64,000 bases of DNA, from NCBI RefSeq assembly GCF_001513955.1, contig NZ_KQ948148.1, forward strand, positions 797,905-861,904, read 5' to 3'. The stretch's first letter is position 1, and each line of letters begins with the position of its first letter. The DNA is from Streptomyces pseudovenezuelae (lineage in GTDB: Bacteria > Actinomycetota > Actinomycetes > Streptomycetales > Streptomycetaceae). Under the pieces are notes generated by a model. The model was not told where the DNA came from. It ran no database searches and saw nothing but the letters and a program-made list of their open reading frames with translations. Below are positions 24,015 through 32,922 of this stretch, piece by piece. A program made the translations under genes and the position numbers.

Positions 24015-24763
24015 GACTCCTGGACGGACAGGTCGCCCTGGTCACGGGCGCGGGCGGCGGCATCGGGCGGGGGATCGCGCTGCGGTTCGCGGAACAGGGC
24101 GCGGCGGTCGCCCTGCACTGCCGTACGGCGGTGGCGGCGGCCCGTGAAACGGCGTCCCGCATCGAGGACTCGGGCGCCCGGGCCGTCGTACTGGAGGCGG
24201 ATCTGCGGGACGAGGACGCGTGCCGGCGGCTGCTACGGGAGGCCGCCGCGTGGGGCGGGGGACTGACCGCGCTGGTCAACAACGCGGGCGTGCAGCCCGT
24301 CCAGCCCCTGCCCGGGATGAGGGCCGCGCAGTGGCGGGCCGTCGTGGACACCAATCTCACCGGCGTCTTCGCGTGCACCCAGGCGGCCGCGGAACTCATG
24401 CGCCCGGGCGGGTCCGTGACCCACATCGCGTCCGTCGAGGCGCGTCAGCCCGCCCCCGAGCACGCGCACTACGCCGCCTCCAAGGCCGCGATCGTGACGC
24501 ACGCGCGGTCGGCGGCCCTGGAGTACGGTCGCCGCGGCATCCGGGTGAACACGGTCTCGCCCGGGCTGATCGACCGGGAGGGGCTGGCGGAGGCCTGGCC
24601 GGAGGGGGTGGAGCGGTGGGAGCGAGCAGCGCCCCTGGGCAGGCTCGGGAGGCCCGAGGACGTGGCCGACGCGTGCGTGTTCCTCGCCTCCCCGCTCGCG
24701 TCCTGGGTCACCGGGCACGACCTGGTGGTGGACGGCGGCGTGTCCGCCCGGCCGACGTGGTGA
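24011..24763 (+). CDS. Short-chain dehydrogenase/reductase
   Basis: The 250-residue protein has LVTGAGGGIGRGIALRF (NAD(P) binding), NNAGVQ, the catalytic Ser in HIASVEA, and YAASK (YxxxK). ADACVFLASPLASWVTGHDLVVDGG is the C-terminal hallmark. The ATG at 24011 overlaps the cupin stop as ATGA. The substrate cannot be told. It is the last gene of the run that starts at the iron-controlled acylase and may belong to the same operon. Confidence 0.88.
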   Translation: MRLLDGQVALVTGAGGGIGRGIALRFAEQGAAVALHCRTAVAAARETASRIEDSGARAVVLEADLRDEDACRRLLREAAAWGGGLTALVNNAGVQPVQPLPGMRAAQWRAVVDTNLTGVFACTQAAAELMRPGGSVTHIASVEARQPAPEHAHYAASKAAIVTHARSAALEYGRRGIRVNTVSPGLIDREGLAEAWPEGVERWERAAPLGRLGRPEDVADACVFLASPLASWVTGHDLVVDGGVSARPTW

Positions 24764-24826
24764 GCGCTGCGGGGTTCGCGTCCGTACATGTCGGGAAGAC
24801 CGCGAGCCCAGGTACGGAGCAGTGAC

Positions 24827-26677
24827 GTGAGGTGTGAACGTGCGCGCAGCAGCACAGGCCGGCGAGGGCGAGGACTTCAAGGGCTGGTGCTGCTGGGCAC
24901 CGTGCTGGTCCTGCTCCTCTTCGGCGGCGCGGGAGCGGCTTCGGCCCACGCGGCCCTCCGATCCACCGACCCCGGGGACGGCACCGTCCTCAAGTCCGCC
25001 CCCCGTGACATCACCCTGACCTTCACCGAGTCCGTCGGCCTGCTCGACGACTCCTTCCGGGTGCTCGCCCCCGACGGCAAGCGCCTGAAGGTCACCGACG
25101 CCGGGCACGGGCCGGGCGGCTCGGACACGGCCCGCGTCTCGCTGCCCGCCGAACTCGCCCAGGGCACCTACACGGTGGCCTGGCGGGTGGTCTCCGCCGA
25201 CAGCCACCCGGTCTCCGGCGCCTTCACCTTCTCCGTCGGCAAACCCTCCCCGGCCACGGTGATCCCGGACACCGGCCCGACCGAGGACCCGGCCACGGAG
25301 AGCCTCTTCAACATGGGCCGCTACCTGGCCTACCTCGCCGTGGCCCTGCTCATCGGCACCGCCGTCTTCCGCACCGCCTGCCGCCCCCCGGAGCCGTTCC
25401 GCCTGAACCGTCTCCTGTGGGCGGGTTGGGGCACCCTGCTCGGCTCGACCGTGTTCCTGCTGGTGCTGCGGGCGCCGTACGAGTCGGGAGCGGGCCCGAC
25501 CGCCGCGTTCTCCCTGAAGGCTTTCGAACGCACCCTGGGCACCCGCCCCGGCGAGGCCCTCCTGGTCCGCCTGGCACTGCTGCTGGTCGCCTGGTTCTTC
25601 GTCGTACGACTGCTGCGGCTCGGCGAGGAGAGGCTGTCCCGCGCGTGGCAGGCGGCCGGCGGTGCGCTCGCCGTGGGTCTCGCGCTGACCTGGGCCGCCG
25701 CCGAGCACGCGTCCGCGGGGATCCAGGTGCCGGTGGCGATGACGTCCGCGGTGCTGCACGTGCTGGCGATGTCGGTCTGGCTGGGCGGTCTCGCGGCCCT
25801 GCTCACCCTGCTGCACCGGGCCCCCTCGCAGCTTCCGGCCGCGGTCGTCGCCCGTTTCTCCCGGCTGGCCTTCGCCTCCGTGACCGTCCTCGTCGCCACC
25901 GGCGTCTACCAGTCCTGGCGCGGCCTCGGCTCCTGGGAGGCGGTCACCGGCACGACGTACGGCCATCTGCTCGTCCTCAAGCTGCTCGCGGTGACGCTGC
26001 TGCTGGCGGCGGCGAGGCTGTCGCGCCAGTGGACGGGACGGCTGGTGACGGTGGCGGCCAAGACGGAGTCGAAGTCGGCCGTACGGGAGAAGGTGCCCGA
26101 GCCGGCCGTGCGGGAGAGGGTGCCGGAGCGGGTGGGCGGGCCGCCGTCGGCTCCGGAACCGGCGCCCGTCACCGCCGGGCCGGCCGCACCGGCCTACCGG
26201 CACGGTCTGCGCCGTTCCGTGCTCGCCGAAGTGGCTGTCGGGGTCGTGGTCCTGGTGCTGAGCACCGTGCTGAGCGGCACGCTGCCCGGCCGGGCCCAGG
26301 CCGACGCGGCCGAGGCGGGCCCGGCCACGGGCGGGCTGCCCGCCGCGTCCGTGACCGACGTCCCCTTCGCGGTGGGCGGCGCCACGGGCAAGGTGCAGAT
26401 CACCCTCGACCCGGGCCGCACCGGCGACAACTCGGTCCAGGCCATCGTCTACGCGGCCGACGGAGGCCTCGCCACGGTCCCCGAACTCCGGCTGTCCTTC
26501 ACCCTCCCGGCGAAGGAGATCGGCCCGATCGACGCCGGACTGAAGAACAAGGGCGGCTACTGGGGCACGAACGACCTGACCCTGCCCCTCGCGGGCGACT
26601 GGCGGATGAAGGCGACCATCAGGGTCTCCGACGTCGACCAGATCAGCGTCACGAAGACGGTGCGGATCGTGGGCTGA
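24827..26677 (+). CDS. Copper resistance CopC/CopD fusion protein (YcnJ-like)
   Basis: The protein has 616 residues. After a signal/first membrane helix (GLVLLGTVLVLLLFGGAGAASA) comes a CopC domain starting HAALRSTDP, with N-terminal His as a possible Cu ligand, and ADSHPVSGAFTFSVG. Next is a CopD part with about eight helices (MGRYLAYLAVALLIGTAVF ... AMSVWLGGLAALL ... GVYQSWRGLG), then a Pro/Glu-rich linker and a C-terminal beta domain ending VSDVDQISVTKTVRIV. It probably binds or imports copper at the membrane. GTG at 24827 was chosen for GGAG eight nt upstream; an ATG at 24788 lacks one. It overlaps the convergent DUF72 gene by 29 bp. Confidence 0.85.
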   Translation: MRCERARSSTGRRGRGLQGLVLLGTVLVLLLFGGAGAASAHAALRSTDPGDGTVLKSAPRDITLTFTESVGLLDDSFRVLAPDGKRLKVTDAGHGPGGSDTARVSLPAELAQGTYTVAWRVVSADSHPVSGAFTFSVGKPSPATVIPDTGPTEDPATESLFNMGRYLAYLAVALLIGTAVFRTACRPPEPFRLNRLLWAGWGTLLGSTVFLLVLRAPYESGAGPTAAFSLKAFERTLGTRPGEALLVRLALLLVAWFFVVRLLRLGEERLSRAWQAAGGALAVGLALTWAAAEHASAGIQVPVAMTSAVLHVLAMSVWLGGLAALLTLLHRAPSQLPAAVVARFSRLAFASVTVLVATGVYQSWRGLGSWEAVTGTTYGHLLVLKLLAVTLLLAAARLSRQWTGRLVTVAAKTESKSAVREKVPEPAVRERVPERVGGPPSAPEPAPVTAGPAAPAYRHGLRRSVLAEVAVGVVVLVLSTVLSGTLPGRAQADAAEAGPATGGLPAASVTDVPFAVGGATGKVQITLDPGRTGDNSVQAIVYAADGGLATVPELRLSFTLPAKEIGPIDAGLKNKGGYWGTNDLTLPLAGDWRMKATIRVSDVDQISVTKTVRIVG

Positions 26678-27503
26678 GCGGGCTGATTGGGCTGAGCAGG
26701 TCCGCCATGTGTTCGGCGGCGTGCACGGCGGCCGCCCCGCAGCAGTTGTTGAACAGGACGTGGAGCTCGTCGACCCGCTCGGCCGCCGCGTGCAACCGCG
26801 GTACCCACTCGGCGAGTTCGGCGCGCGTGTAGTCGTACCGGAAACGCTCCTCCTTGCTGCCGCGGCCCCAGGAGGAGCTGCGCCCGTGGAAGCGCACGAC
26901 GGACAGCCGGGGCGCGGTGACGGGGGTGACCGGCGGCAGGGAGGCGGGCAGTCCCTGGCGCATGTCCACGGCCACGGCGGAGAAGTCGTACTTGCCGAGC
27001 AGCGCGCAGGTGAGGTCGTACTGCCCCTCCTCCCACCACGACGGGTGCCGGAACTCCACCTGGACGGGCCATCCGGCGGTACGCTCCGCGGTCTCCTCCA
27101 GGAACCGCTCGGCCCGCGCCCCCGGCCGCAGCCACGGCGGGAACTGGAACAGCACCCCACCGAGCCGCCCGGCCTCCCGCAACGGCTCGATCCCGGCGGC
27201 GAACCGCGCCCACACCTCCGCCAACGGGACGTCCGCGAGGGCGGACTGCTTCACCGGATGCCCGGTGAGCGGCGCGTACGCCTTCACGTCGAACACGAAC
27301 CCGGCGGGCGTGCGCTCCACCCACAGACGGCTGTTGCGCTCGCTGGGCAGCGCGTAGAACGTGCCGTCCACCTCCACCACCGGGAGCCGCTCGGCGTAGT
27401 ACCGCAACCGCCCCTCGGCGTCCCGCCGCCCCGGCGGGTACCAGCCGCTGCGGACGAGCGCGGGATCGGTCCAGGAGCACGTGCCTACGAGAACGCGGGT
27501 CAT
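26649..27503 (-). CDS. DUF72 (YecE) family protein
   Basis: The 284-residue protein has VLVGTCSWTDPALVRSGWYPPGR, LPVVEVDGTFYALPSERNSRLWVERTPAGFVFDVKAYAPLTGH, LFQFPPWLRP and VEFRHPSWWE, all DUF72 signatures. It ends with RFHGR and VDELHVLFNNCCGAAAVHAAEHM. DUF72 proteins have a TIM-barrel fold and look like sugar-phosphate-binding enzymes, but the reaction is unknown. It is divergent from the next SDR gene with only 31 bp between the start codons, so their promoters must overlap. Confidence 0.88.
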   Translation of the reverse strand: MTRVLVGTCSWTDPALVRSGWYPPGRRDAEGRLRYYAERLPVVEVDGTFYALPSERNSRLWVERTPAGFVFDVKAYAPLTGHPVKQSALADVPLAEVWARFAAGIEPLREAGRLGGVLFQFPPWLRPGARAERFLEETAERTAGWPVQVEFRHPSWWEEGQYDLTCALLGKYDFSAVAVDMRQGLPASLPPVTPVTAPRLSVVRFHGRSSSWGRGSKEERFRYDYTRAELAEWVPRLHAAAERVDELHVLFNNCCGAAAVHAAEHMADLLSPISPLSPRSAPSS

Positions 27504-27534
27504 GGGGTGCCGGGTACCGACCTAGGCTTCCGGC

Positions 27535-28314
27535 ATGACTTCCCAGGCGTATCTCTCCGCACTCTTCTCGCTGGACGGCCGGGTGGCGCTGGTGACCGGC
27601 GGAAGTTCGGGCATCGGCAGGGCGATCGCGGGGGCGTTGGCGCGGGCCGGGGCGAGCGTGGTGATCGTGGCCCGCAGGGAGCCCGAACTGTCCTCCACGG
27701 TTGCGGAGTTGACGACCGACGGCTGCCGGGCGGCCTGGGTGAGCGGCGACCTGAGCACCCGGGAGGGCGTCCGTACGGCGGCGGAGGCGGCCGCCGCCGT
27801 GTTCGGCGAGCCGGACATCCTGGTCAACTCCGCGGGCATCAACCTGCGTCCACCGATGACCGAGCTCACCGACGAGGTGTGGGACACCACCATGGCCGTC
27901 AACCTGGAGGCCCCCTACCTCCTGGGCCAGCGCTTCGGCCCCGGCATGGCCGAGCGCGGCTTCGGCCGGATCATCCACGTCACGTCCCAGCAGGCCCACC
28001 GCGCCTTCGTCCACAGCGGCGCCTACGGCGTCTCCAAGGGCGGCCTGGAGTCCCTGGCCCGCTCCCAGGCCGAGGCCTGGTCCCCGCACGGCGTCACCTG
28101 CAACACCCTCGTCCCCGGCTTCGTACTGACCCCCCTCAACGCCCGCCTCGCCGACGACCCCGCCCAGGTCGCCACCCTGGCCGCCCGCACCATGACCGGC
28201 CGCAACGGCCTCCCCGACGACTTCGCCGGCCCCGCGGTCTTCCTGGCGAGCGAGGCGGCGGCGTACGTCACGGGGCAGGCGGTTTTCGTGGACGGGGGGT
28301 TGTCGGTGCATTGA
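27535..28314 (+). CDS. Short-chain dehydrogenase/reductase
   Basis: The 259-residue protein has LVTGGSSGIGRAIAGALARAG, NSAGIN, HVTSQQAHRA and YGVSK with the catalytic Tyr/Lys, and ends PAVFLASEAAAYVTGQAVFVDGGLSVH. These are classical SDR motifs for NAD(P)(H)-dependent oxidoreduction; the substrate is unknown. The ATG at 27535 has TAGGCT 6 nt upstream and no Shine-Dalgarno, so a leaderless message is likely. It is not a near copy of the SDR at 24011. Confidence 0.88.
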   Translation: MTSQAYLSALFSLDGRVALVTGGSSGIGRAIAGALARAGASVVIVARREPELSSTVAELTTDGCRAAWVSGDLSTREGVRTAAEAAAAVFGEPDILVNSAGINLRPPMTELTDEVWDTTMAVNLEAPYLLGQRFGPGMAERGFGRIIHVTSQQAHRAFVHSGAYGVSKGGLESLARSQAEAWSPHGVTCNTLVPGFVLTPLNARLADDPAQVATLAARTMTGRNGLPDDFAGPAVFLASEAAAYVTGQAVFVDGGLSVH

Positions 28315-28355
28315 CGGCTTCCGCTGGGGGGTGGGAGCCGGGCACGTCTGCGAGC

Positions 28356-28481
28356 ATGCGGGCCCGGTACCTCCACGTGCCGGACGCCATGCTCAAAGAC
28401 GTCGCCCGGAAGATCGCCGAAGCCATCTGGGGACCGTCCGAGACACCCGCTGTGGACAAAAACCAGGACAACGAGGGCTGA
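28356..28481 (+). CDS. Possible small protein, 41 residues
   Basis: It reads MRARYLHVPDAMLKDVARKIAEAIWGPSETPAVDKNQDNEG, an amphipathic helix with a polar tail. Third positions are mostly G or C and a strong terminator follows 9 bp after the stop. The ribosome-binding site is weak and an inner ATG exists at 28389. It could be a real small gene or chance. Confidence 0.4.
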   Translation: MRARYLHVPDAMLKDVARKIAEAIWGPSETPAVDKNQDNEG

Positions 28482-28490
28482 GGACAACGA

Positions 28491-28522
28491 CGAAGGGCCC
28501 CACCTCGCGGTGGGGCCCTTCG
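28491..28522. terminator. Bidirectional terminator before tRNA-Ser
   Basis: A perfect 14-bp stem CGAAGGGCCCCACC / GGTGGGGCCCTTCG with loop TCGC. It lies downstream of tRNA-Ser (minus strand) and of the SDR/small-protein unit (plus strand), so it can serve both. Confidence 0.85.
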
Positions 28523-28546
28523 ACATCGTGCCCGGTGAGGCACTGG

Positions 28547-28631
28547 CGGAGGATACGAGATTCGAACTCGTGAGGGGTTGCCCCCAACACGCTTTCCAAG
28601 CGTGCGCCCTAGGCCTCTAGGCGAATCCTCC
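28547..28631 (-). tRNA. tRNA-Ser (anticodon GGA)
   Basis: Acceptor arms GGAGGAT and ATCCTCC pair on the minus strand. The anticodon arm CACGC-TTGGAAA-GCGTG gives GGA, reading UCC/UCU. A long variable arm and a TTCGAAT T-loop are present; CCA is not encoded. Confidence 0.95.
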
Positions 28632-28704
28632 GCGGCAAACAATACAAGACGTTGAGGAGTGCTCGCGAACTCGTTCCCACCCCCTGCCATCGGGTACTGT
28701 TTGG

Positions 28705-28797
28705 GCAGCCCCTCACGCGGCGCTATCTGACTGAACTCCCCCAGGGCCGGAAGGCAGCAAGGGTAGGTTGGCTCTGGCGGGTGCGTGGGGGGCGTTC
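28705..28797 (+). ncRNA. ffs: Signal recognition particle RNA (4.5S-type)
   Basis: The conserved apical part CAGGGCCGGAAGGCAGCAAGG with its GGAA tetraloop and internal loops (28742-28762) is the Ffh-binding site. The flanks GCCCCTCACGC (28708-28718) and GCGTGGGGGGC (28783-28793) pair to close the long hairpin. A TACTGT -10-like box (28695-28700) precedes it. With Ffh it targets nascent membrane proteins. Position just before dnaX is typical. Exact ends are estimates. Confidence 0.92.
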
Positions 28798-28861
28798 GCG
28801 TTCCCGGACCGGGGGCCCGCGCGGGGTCGGGTTGTCAGTGGGCGCCTATAACCTCGTATGC

Positions 28862-31258
28862 GTGTCGTCTCTCGCGTTGTACCGCCGCTACCGCCCGGAG
28901 TCCTTCGCCGAGGTCATCGGGCAGGAGCATGTCACCGACCCGCTGCAGCAGGCGCTGCGGAACAACCGGGTCAATCACGCGTACCTGTTCAGCGGTCCGC
29001 GCGGATGCGGCAAGACGACCAGCGCGCGCATCCTCGCCAGGTGCCTGAACTGCGAGCAGGGGCCCACGCCGACCCCGTGCGGCACCTGTCAGTCCTGCCA
29101 GGACCTGGCCAGGAACGGCCCGGGGTCCATCGACGTCATCGAGATCGACGCAGCTTCCCACGGTGGTGTGGACGACGCCCGTGAGCTGCGGGAGAAGGCC
29201 TTCTTCGGCCCGGCGAGCAGCCGCTACAAGATCTACATCATCGACGAGGCCCACATGGTCACGTCGGCCGGTTTCAACGCGCTGCTCAAGGTCGTCGAGG
29301 AGCCCCCGGAGCACCTCAAGTTCATCTTCGCCACCACCGAGCCCGAGAAGGTCATCGGGACGATCCGGTCGCGGACCCATCACTACCCGTTCCGGCTCGT
29401 ACCGCCCGGCACTCTGCGGGAGTACCTCGGCGAGGTGTGCGGCAAGGAGAACATCCCCGTCGAGGAGGGCGTCCTGCCACTCGTCGTGCGGGCCGGCCAG
29501 GGCTCCGTGCGTGACTCCATGTCCGTCATGGACCAGCTCCTCGCCGGAGCGCGGGAGGACGGTGTGACGTATGCCATGGCCACCTCCCTCCTCGGCTACA
29601 CCGACGGCTCCCTCCTCGACTCCGTCGTCGAGGCCTTCGCCACTGGTGACGGCGCCGCCGCCTTCGAGGTTGTCGACCGGATCATCGAGGGTGGCAACGA
29701 CCCGCGCCGTTTCGTCGCCGACCTGCTGGAGCGGCTGCGGGACCTGGTCATCCTCGCCGCCGTTCCCGACGCCGCCGAGAAGGGGCTCATCGACGCCCCC
29801 GCCGACGTCATCGAGCGCATGCAGGCCCAGGCCGGCACCTTCGGCCCCGCCGAACTGAGCCGGGCCGCCGACCTCGTCAACGAAGGCCTGACGGAGATGC
29901 GCGGCGCCAACTCGCCCCGTCTCCAGCTGGAGCTCATCTGCGCGCGTGTGCTGCTCCCCGCGGCCTACGGGGACGAGCGTTCGGTCATGGCCCGCCTCGA
30001 CCGCATCGAGCGGGGCGTGAACTTCTCGGCCGCCGGCGCCGGCGCCCCCGCGATGGGGTACGTGCCGGGGCCGGAGGCGCACGGGGGAGCCGCTCCGGGC
30101 TCCTTCACGGCCGCCGTCCCGCCCCCGTCCGCCGCTTCGCCGTCGGCTCCGCTTTCCCCGTCGGTGCCGGTTCCGCCCGGCGGCGGTCCGGCCGCGGCCC
30201 GGGCGGCGGTCCGGGCCGCGGGAGCCGCGGGAACGGACGGACACCCGGGCGGAGCAGGCGGCCCGGGCGGATTCCCCGGCGCTACGGCCGACTCGGCGCC
30301 CCCCGCCGTTCCGGCCGCCCCGGCCCCCACTCCCACCCCCGACGGCCCGCCCTCTCCCACAGACGGCCAGGCGCCCGGCGCTCCGGCCGGTGCACCGGCC
30401 GGCCAAGGCCCGGCCCCCGCAGCGTCCGCCCCGGCTCCCGGCGCCTGGCCCACCGCCGCACCCGCCGGTGGCGGGCGGCGTCCCGGGGGGTGGCCCACCC
30501 CCGCCCCGGCCGGCGGCGGCCAGTCCCAGACGCCCGCGGCGCACCGACCCGCGGCCGCCTCGGCACCGGCCCAGCCCGCCCCCGCGGCGGCCTCGGCCTC
30601 CGCACCCGGTCCGGCCGCCTACGCTCCGCCGGCTGGTGGCCTCGACCCCCGTCAGCTCTGGCCCAACATCCTGGAAGCGGTCAAGAACCGCCGCCGCTTC
30701 ACCTGGATCCTGCTCAGCCAGAACGCCCACGTGGCCGGCTTCGACGGCACCACCCTCCAGCTCGGCTTCGTCAACGCCGGTGCCCGCGACAACTTCGCGA
30801 GCAGCGGCAGCGAGGACGTGCTGCGTCAGGCGCTCTCCGAGCAGTTCAGCGTGCAGTGGAAGGTCGAGGCCGTCATCGACCCGTCGGGCGGCGGCGCGGC
30901 ACCCCCGGCCTCCGGTGGCTTCAACAGCGGCGGTGGCGGTGGCGGTGGCTACGGCGGAGGGGGCAGTGCCGGCGGTGGGTACGGCACCGGGAACACGGGG
31001 GGCTACGGCGCCCCGGCCTCCCAGGCCCCGCCGGCCCCCCGGCCGACGCCCGCCCCGGCCGCCCGGCCCGCATCGGAGCCCGCCCCCGCACCGGCCCCCG
31101 CCCCACAGCGGTCCGCGCCGGAACCCCCGCCCGTCTCCATCGAGGACGACATCCCCGAGGACGACGACCCCGACCTCAACGAGTCGGCGCTTTCGGGCCG
31201 CGAACTGATCGTGCGGGAGCTCGGGGCGACCGTCGTGGAGGAGATCACCAACGAGTAG
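28862..31258 (+). CDS. dnaX: DNA polymerase III subunits gamma and tau
   Basis: The protein has 798 residues. The N-terminal AAA+ clamp-loader module has GPRGCGKTTSARILARCLNC (Walker A followed by the zinc-binding cysteines of CEQGPTPTPCGTCQSC), IIDEAHM (Walker B) and TTEPEKVIGTIRSR (sensor 1 region). Residues from about 400 are a very long Ala/Pro/Gly-rich linker. The region LDPRQLWPNILEAVKNRRRFTWILLSQNAHVAGFDG is a folded tau-type domain, followed by another Gly- and Pro-rich stretch and an acidic end. It loads the beta clamp onto DNA. GTG at 28862 gives the standard start VSSLALYRRYRPESF; TATAAC at 28847-28852 suggests a leaderless start. Confidence 0.95.
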   Translation: MSSLALYRRYRPESFAEVIGQEHVTDPLQQALRNNRVNHAYLFSGPRGCGKTTSARILARCLNCEQGPTPTPCGTCQSCQDLARNGPGSIDVIEIDAASHGGVDDARELREKAFFGPASSRYKIYIIDEAHMVTSAGFNALLKVVEEPPEHLKFIFATTEPEKVIGTIRSRTHHYPFRLVPPGTLREYLGEVCGKENIPVEEGVLPLVVRAGQGSVRDSMSVMDQLLAGAREDGVTYAMATSLLGYTDGSLLDSVVEAFATGDGAAAFEVVDRIIEGGNDPRRFVADLLERLRDLVILAAVPDAAEKGLIDAPADVIERMQAQAGTFGPAELSRAADLVNEGLTEMRGANSPRLQLELICARVLLPAAYGDERSVMARLDRIERGVNFSAAGAGAPAMGYVPGPEAHGGAAPGSFTAAVPPPSAASPSAPLSPSVPVPPGGGPAAARAAVRAAGAAGTDGHPGGAGGPGGFPGATADSAPPAVPAAPAPTPTPDGPPSPTDGQAPGAPAGAPAGQGPAPAASAPAPGAWPTAAPAGGGRRPGGWPTPAPAGGGQSQTPAAHRPAAASAPAQPAPAAASASAPGPAAYAPPAGGLDPRQLWPNILEAVKNRRRFTWILLSQNAHVAGFDGTTLQLGFVNAGARDNFASSGSEDVLRQALSEQFSVQWKVEAVIDPSGGGAAPPASGGFNSGGGGGGGYGGGGSAGGGYGTGNTGGYGAPASQAPPAPRPTPAPAARPASEPAPAPAPAPQRSAPEPPPVSIEDDIPEDDDPDLNESALSGRELIVRELGATVVEEITNE

Positions 31259-31366
31259 CGGGCGGGTGGAGGAGGCGGCCAGACCCCCGCATCCTGGAGG
31301 AACCTACGACTCCTGCGCCTCCACCCCTTAGGAACCTGGCACAAAAACCCCGTTAGGCTGACCCCC

Positions 31367-32620
31367 GTGAAGGTCCTCGTCATCGGTAACGGCGCCCGCG
31401 AACACGCCCTGTGCCGCTCCCTGTCCCTCGACCCCGACGTCAGCGCACTGCACTGCGCACCCGGCAACGCCGGCATCGCCGAGGTCGCCGAGCTGCACCC
31501 GGTCGATGCCCTCGACGGCGAGGCGGTGGCCGTGCTCGCGCAGCGACTCGGCGTCGACCTGGTCGTCGTAGGCCCGGAGGCCCCGCTCGTCGCGGGGGTC
31601 GCCGACGCCGTGCGCGAGGTCGGCATCCCGGTCTTCGGCCCGTCCGGGGAGGCCGCGCAGCTGGAGGGCTCGAAGGCCTTCGCCAAGGAGGTCATGGCCG
31701 CGGCCGGAGTACCCACCGCGCGTTCCTACGTCTGCACGACCCCCGAGGAGGTCGCCGAGGCCCTCGACGCCTTCGGCGCCCCCTACGTCGTCAAGGACGA
31801 CGGTCTCGCCGCGGGCAAGGGCGTGGTCGTGACCAGCGACCTCGAAGCCGCGACGGCCCACGCCAACGCCTGTGAGCGGGTCGTCATCGAGGAGTTCCTC
31901 GACGGCCCCGAGGTCTCCCTCTTCGCCGTCACCGACGGCGACACCGTCCTCCCGCTCCAGCCCGCCCAGGACTTCAAGCGCGCCCTCGACGGCGACGAGG
32001 GCCCCAACACCGGCGGCATGGGCGCGTACTCCCCGCTGCCCTGGGCCGACCCGAAGCTGGTGGACGAGGTCCTGCAGACGGTTCTGCAGCCGACGGTCGA
32101 CGAGATGCGCCGCCGCGGCACCCCCTTCTCGGGCCTGCTGTACGCCGGTCTCGCGATCACGTCCCGGGGTGTGCGGGTCATCGAGTTCAACGCCCGCTTC
32201 GGCGACCCCGAGACCCAGGTCGTCCTGGCCCGCCTCAAGACCCCGCTGGCCGGTGTCCTGCTCGCCGCCGCGAGCGGCAACCTGGAGGACCTGCCGCCCC
32301 TGCGCTGGAGCGAGGACGCCGCGGTCACCGTGGTCGTCGCCTCGCACAACTACCCCGCCACTCCGCGCACCGGCGACCCGATCACCGGCCTCGACGAGGT
32401 GGCCGAGCTCGACGCCCCGCACGCGTGGGTCCTGCACGCGGGTACCAAGCGGGACGGCGACGCCGTCGTCAGCGCCGGCGGTCGCGTCCTGTCGGTGACG
32501 GCGTCCGGCAAGGACCTCACCGAGGCCCGCGAGCGCGCGTACCGGGCCGTGGGCCGTATCCGGCTCGACGGTTCCCAGCACCGGACGGACATCGCGGCGA
32601 AGGCGGCGTCCGAGGCCTGA
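31367..32620 (+). CDS. purD: Phosphoribosylamine-glycine ligase
   Basis: The 417-residue protein starts KVLVIGNGAREHALCRSL and has the ATP-grasp pattern: APYVVKDDGLAAGKGVVV, LFAVTDGDTVLPLQPAQDFKRALDGDEGPNTGGMGAYSP, and RVIEFNARFGDPETQVVL (Mg-ATP ligands). It joins glycine to phosphoribosylamine with ATP, step 2 of purine synthesis. GTG at 31367 is preceded at 7 nt by TAGGCT, so the message is probably leaderless. It is alone in its unit and ends at a terminator (32668-32697). Confidence 0.96.
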   Translation: MKVLVIGNGAREHALCRSLSLDPDVSALHCAPGNAGIAEVAELHPVDALDGEAVAVLAQRLGVDLVVVGPEAPLVAGVADAVREVGIPVFGPSGEAAQLEGSKAFAKEVMAAAGVPTARSYVCTTPEEVAEALDAFGAPYVVKDDGLAAGKGVVVTSDLEAATAHANACERVVIEEFLDGPEVSLFAVTDGDTVLPLQPAQDFKRALDGDEGPNTGGMGAYSPLPWADPKLVDEVLQTVLQPTVDEMRRRGTPFSGLLYAGLAITSRGVRVIEFNARFGDPETQVVLARLKTPLAGVLLAAASGNLEDLPPLRWSEDAAVTVVVASHNYPATPRTGDPITGLDEVAELDAPHAWVLHAGTKRDGDAVVSAGGRVLSVTASGKDLTEARERAYRAVGRIRLDGSQHRTDIAAKAASEA

Positions 32621-32667
32621 CAAGCCCGAAAACCGGGGCGAAACCCCCGCTCCCGAACAACCCGACC

Positions 32668-32697
32668 GGCCCCGGATCCGTCTAAGGATTCGGGGCC
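32668..32697 (+). terminator. Terminator after purD
   Basis: GGCCCCGGATCC (32668-32679) pairs with GGATTCGGGGCC (32686-32697), one mismatch, loop GTCTAA. It lies 48 bp after the purD stop. Confidence 0.7.
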
Positions 32698-32922
32698 TGA
32701 TCGTTGCTGTACGTCATCCACCTTTCCCCAAAGCCATTCCATCGAGTGACCGGGGCCGCATACGGCTGACGGGGGCCCGGGCCCCAACTAGGGTGCCGCG
32801 CAAGCGGTCCGGCACTTGGCCCACCGGCATTGCGGTGTCAGTGGTGAGTGCCACAGTGGGGGAGTGAGCAACGCCAGGACAGCTGGGCATCCAGGACGGC
32901 AGGGAGGGGGTGAGGTCCGGTC

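Noticed and set aside
24233..27160. A 975-codon minus-strand frame across the SDR, CopC/D and part of DUF72
   Set aside because: It crosses three well-supported genes and shows no protein pattern; a shadow.
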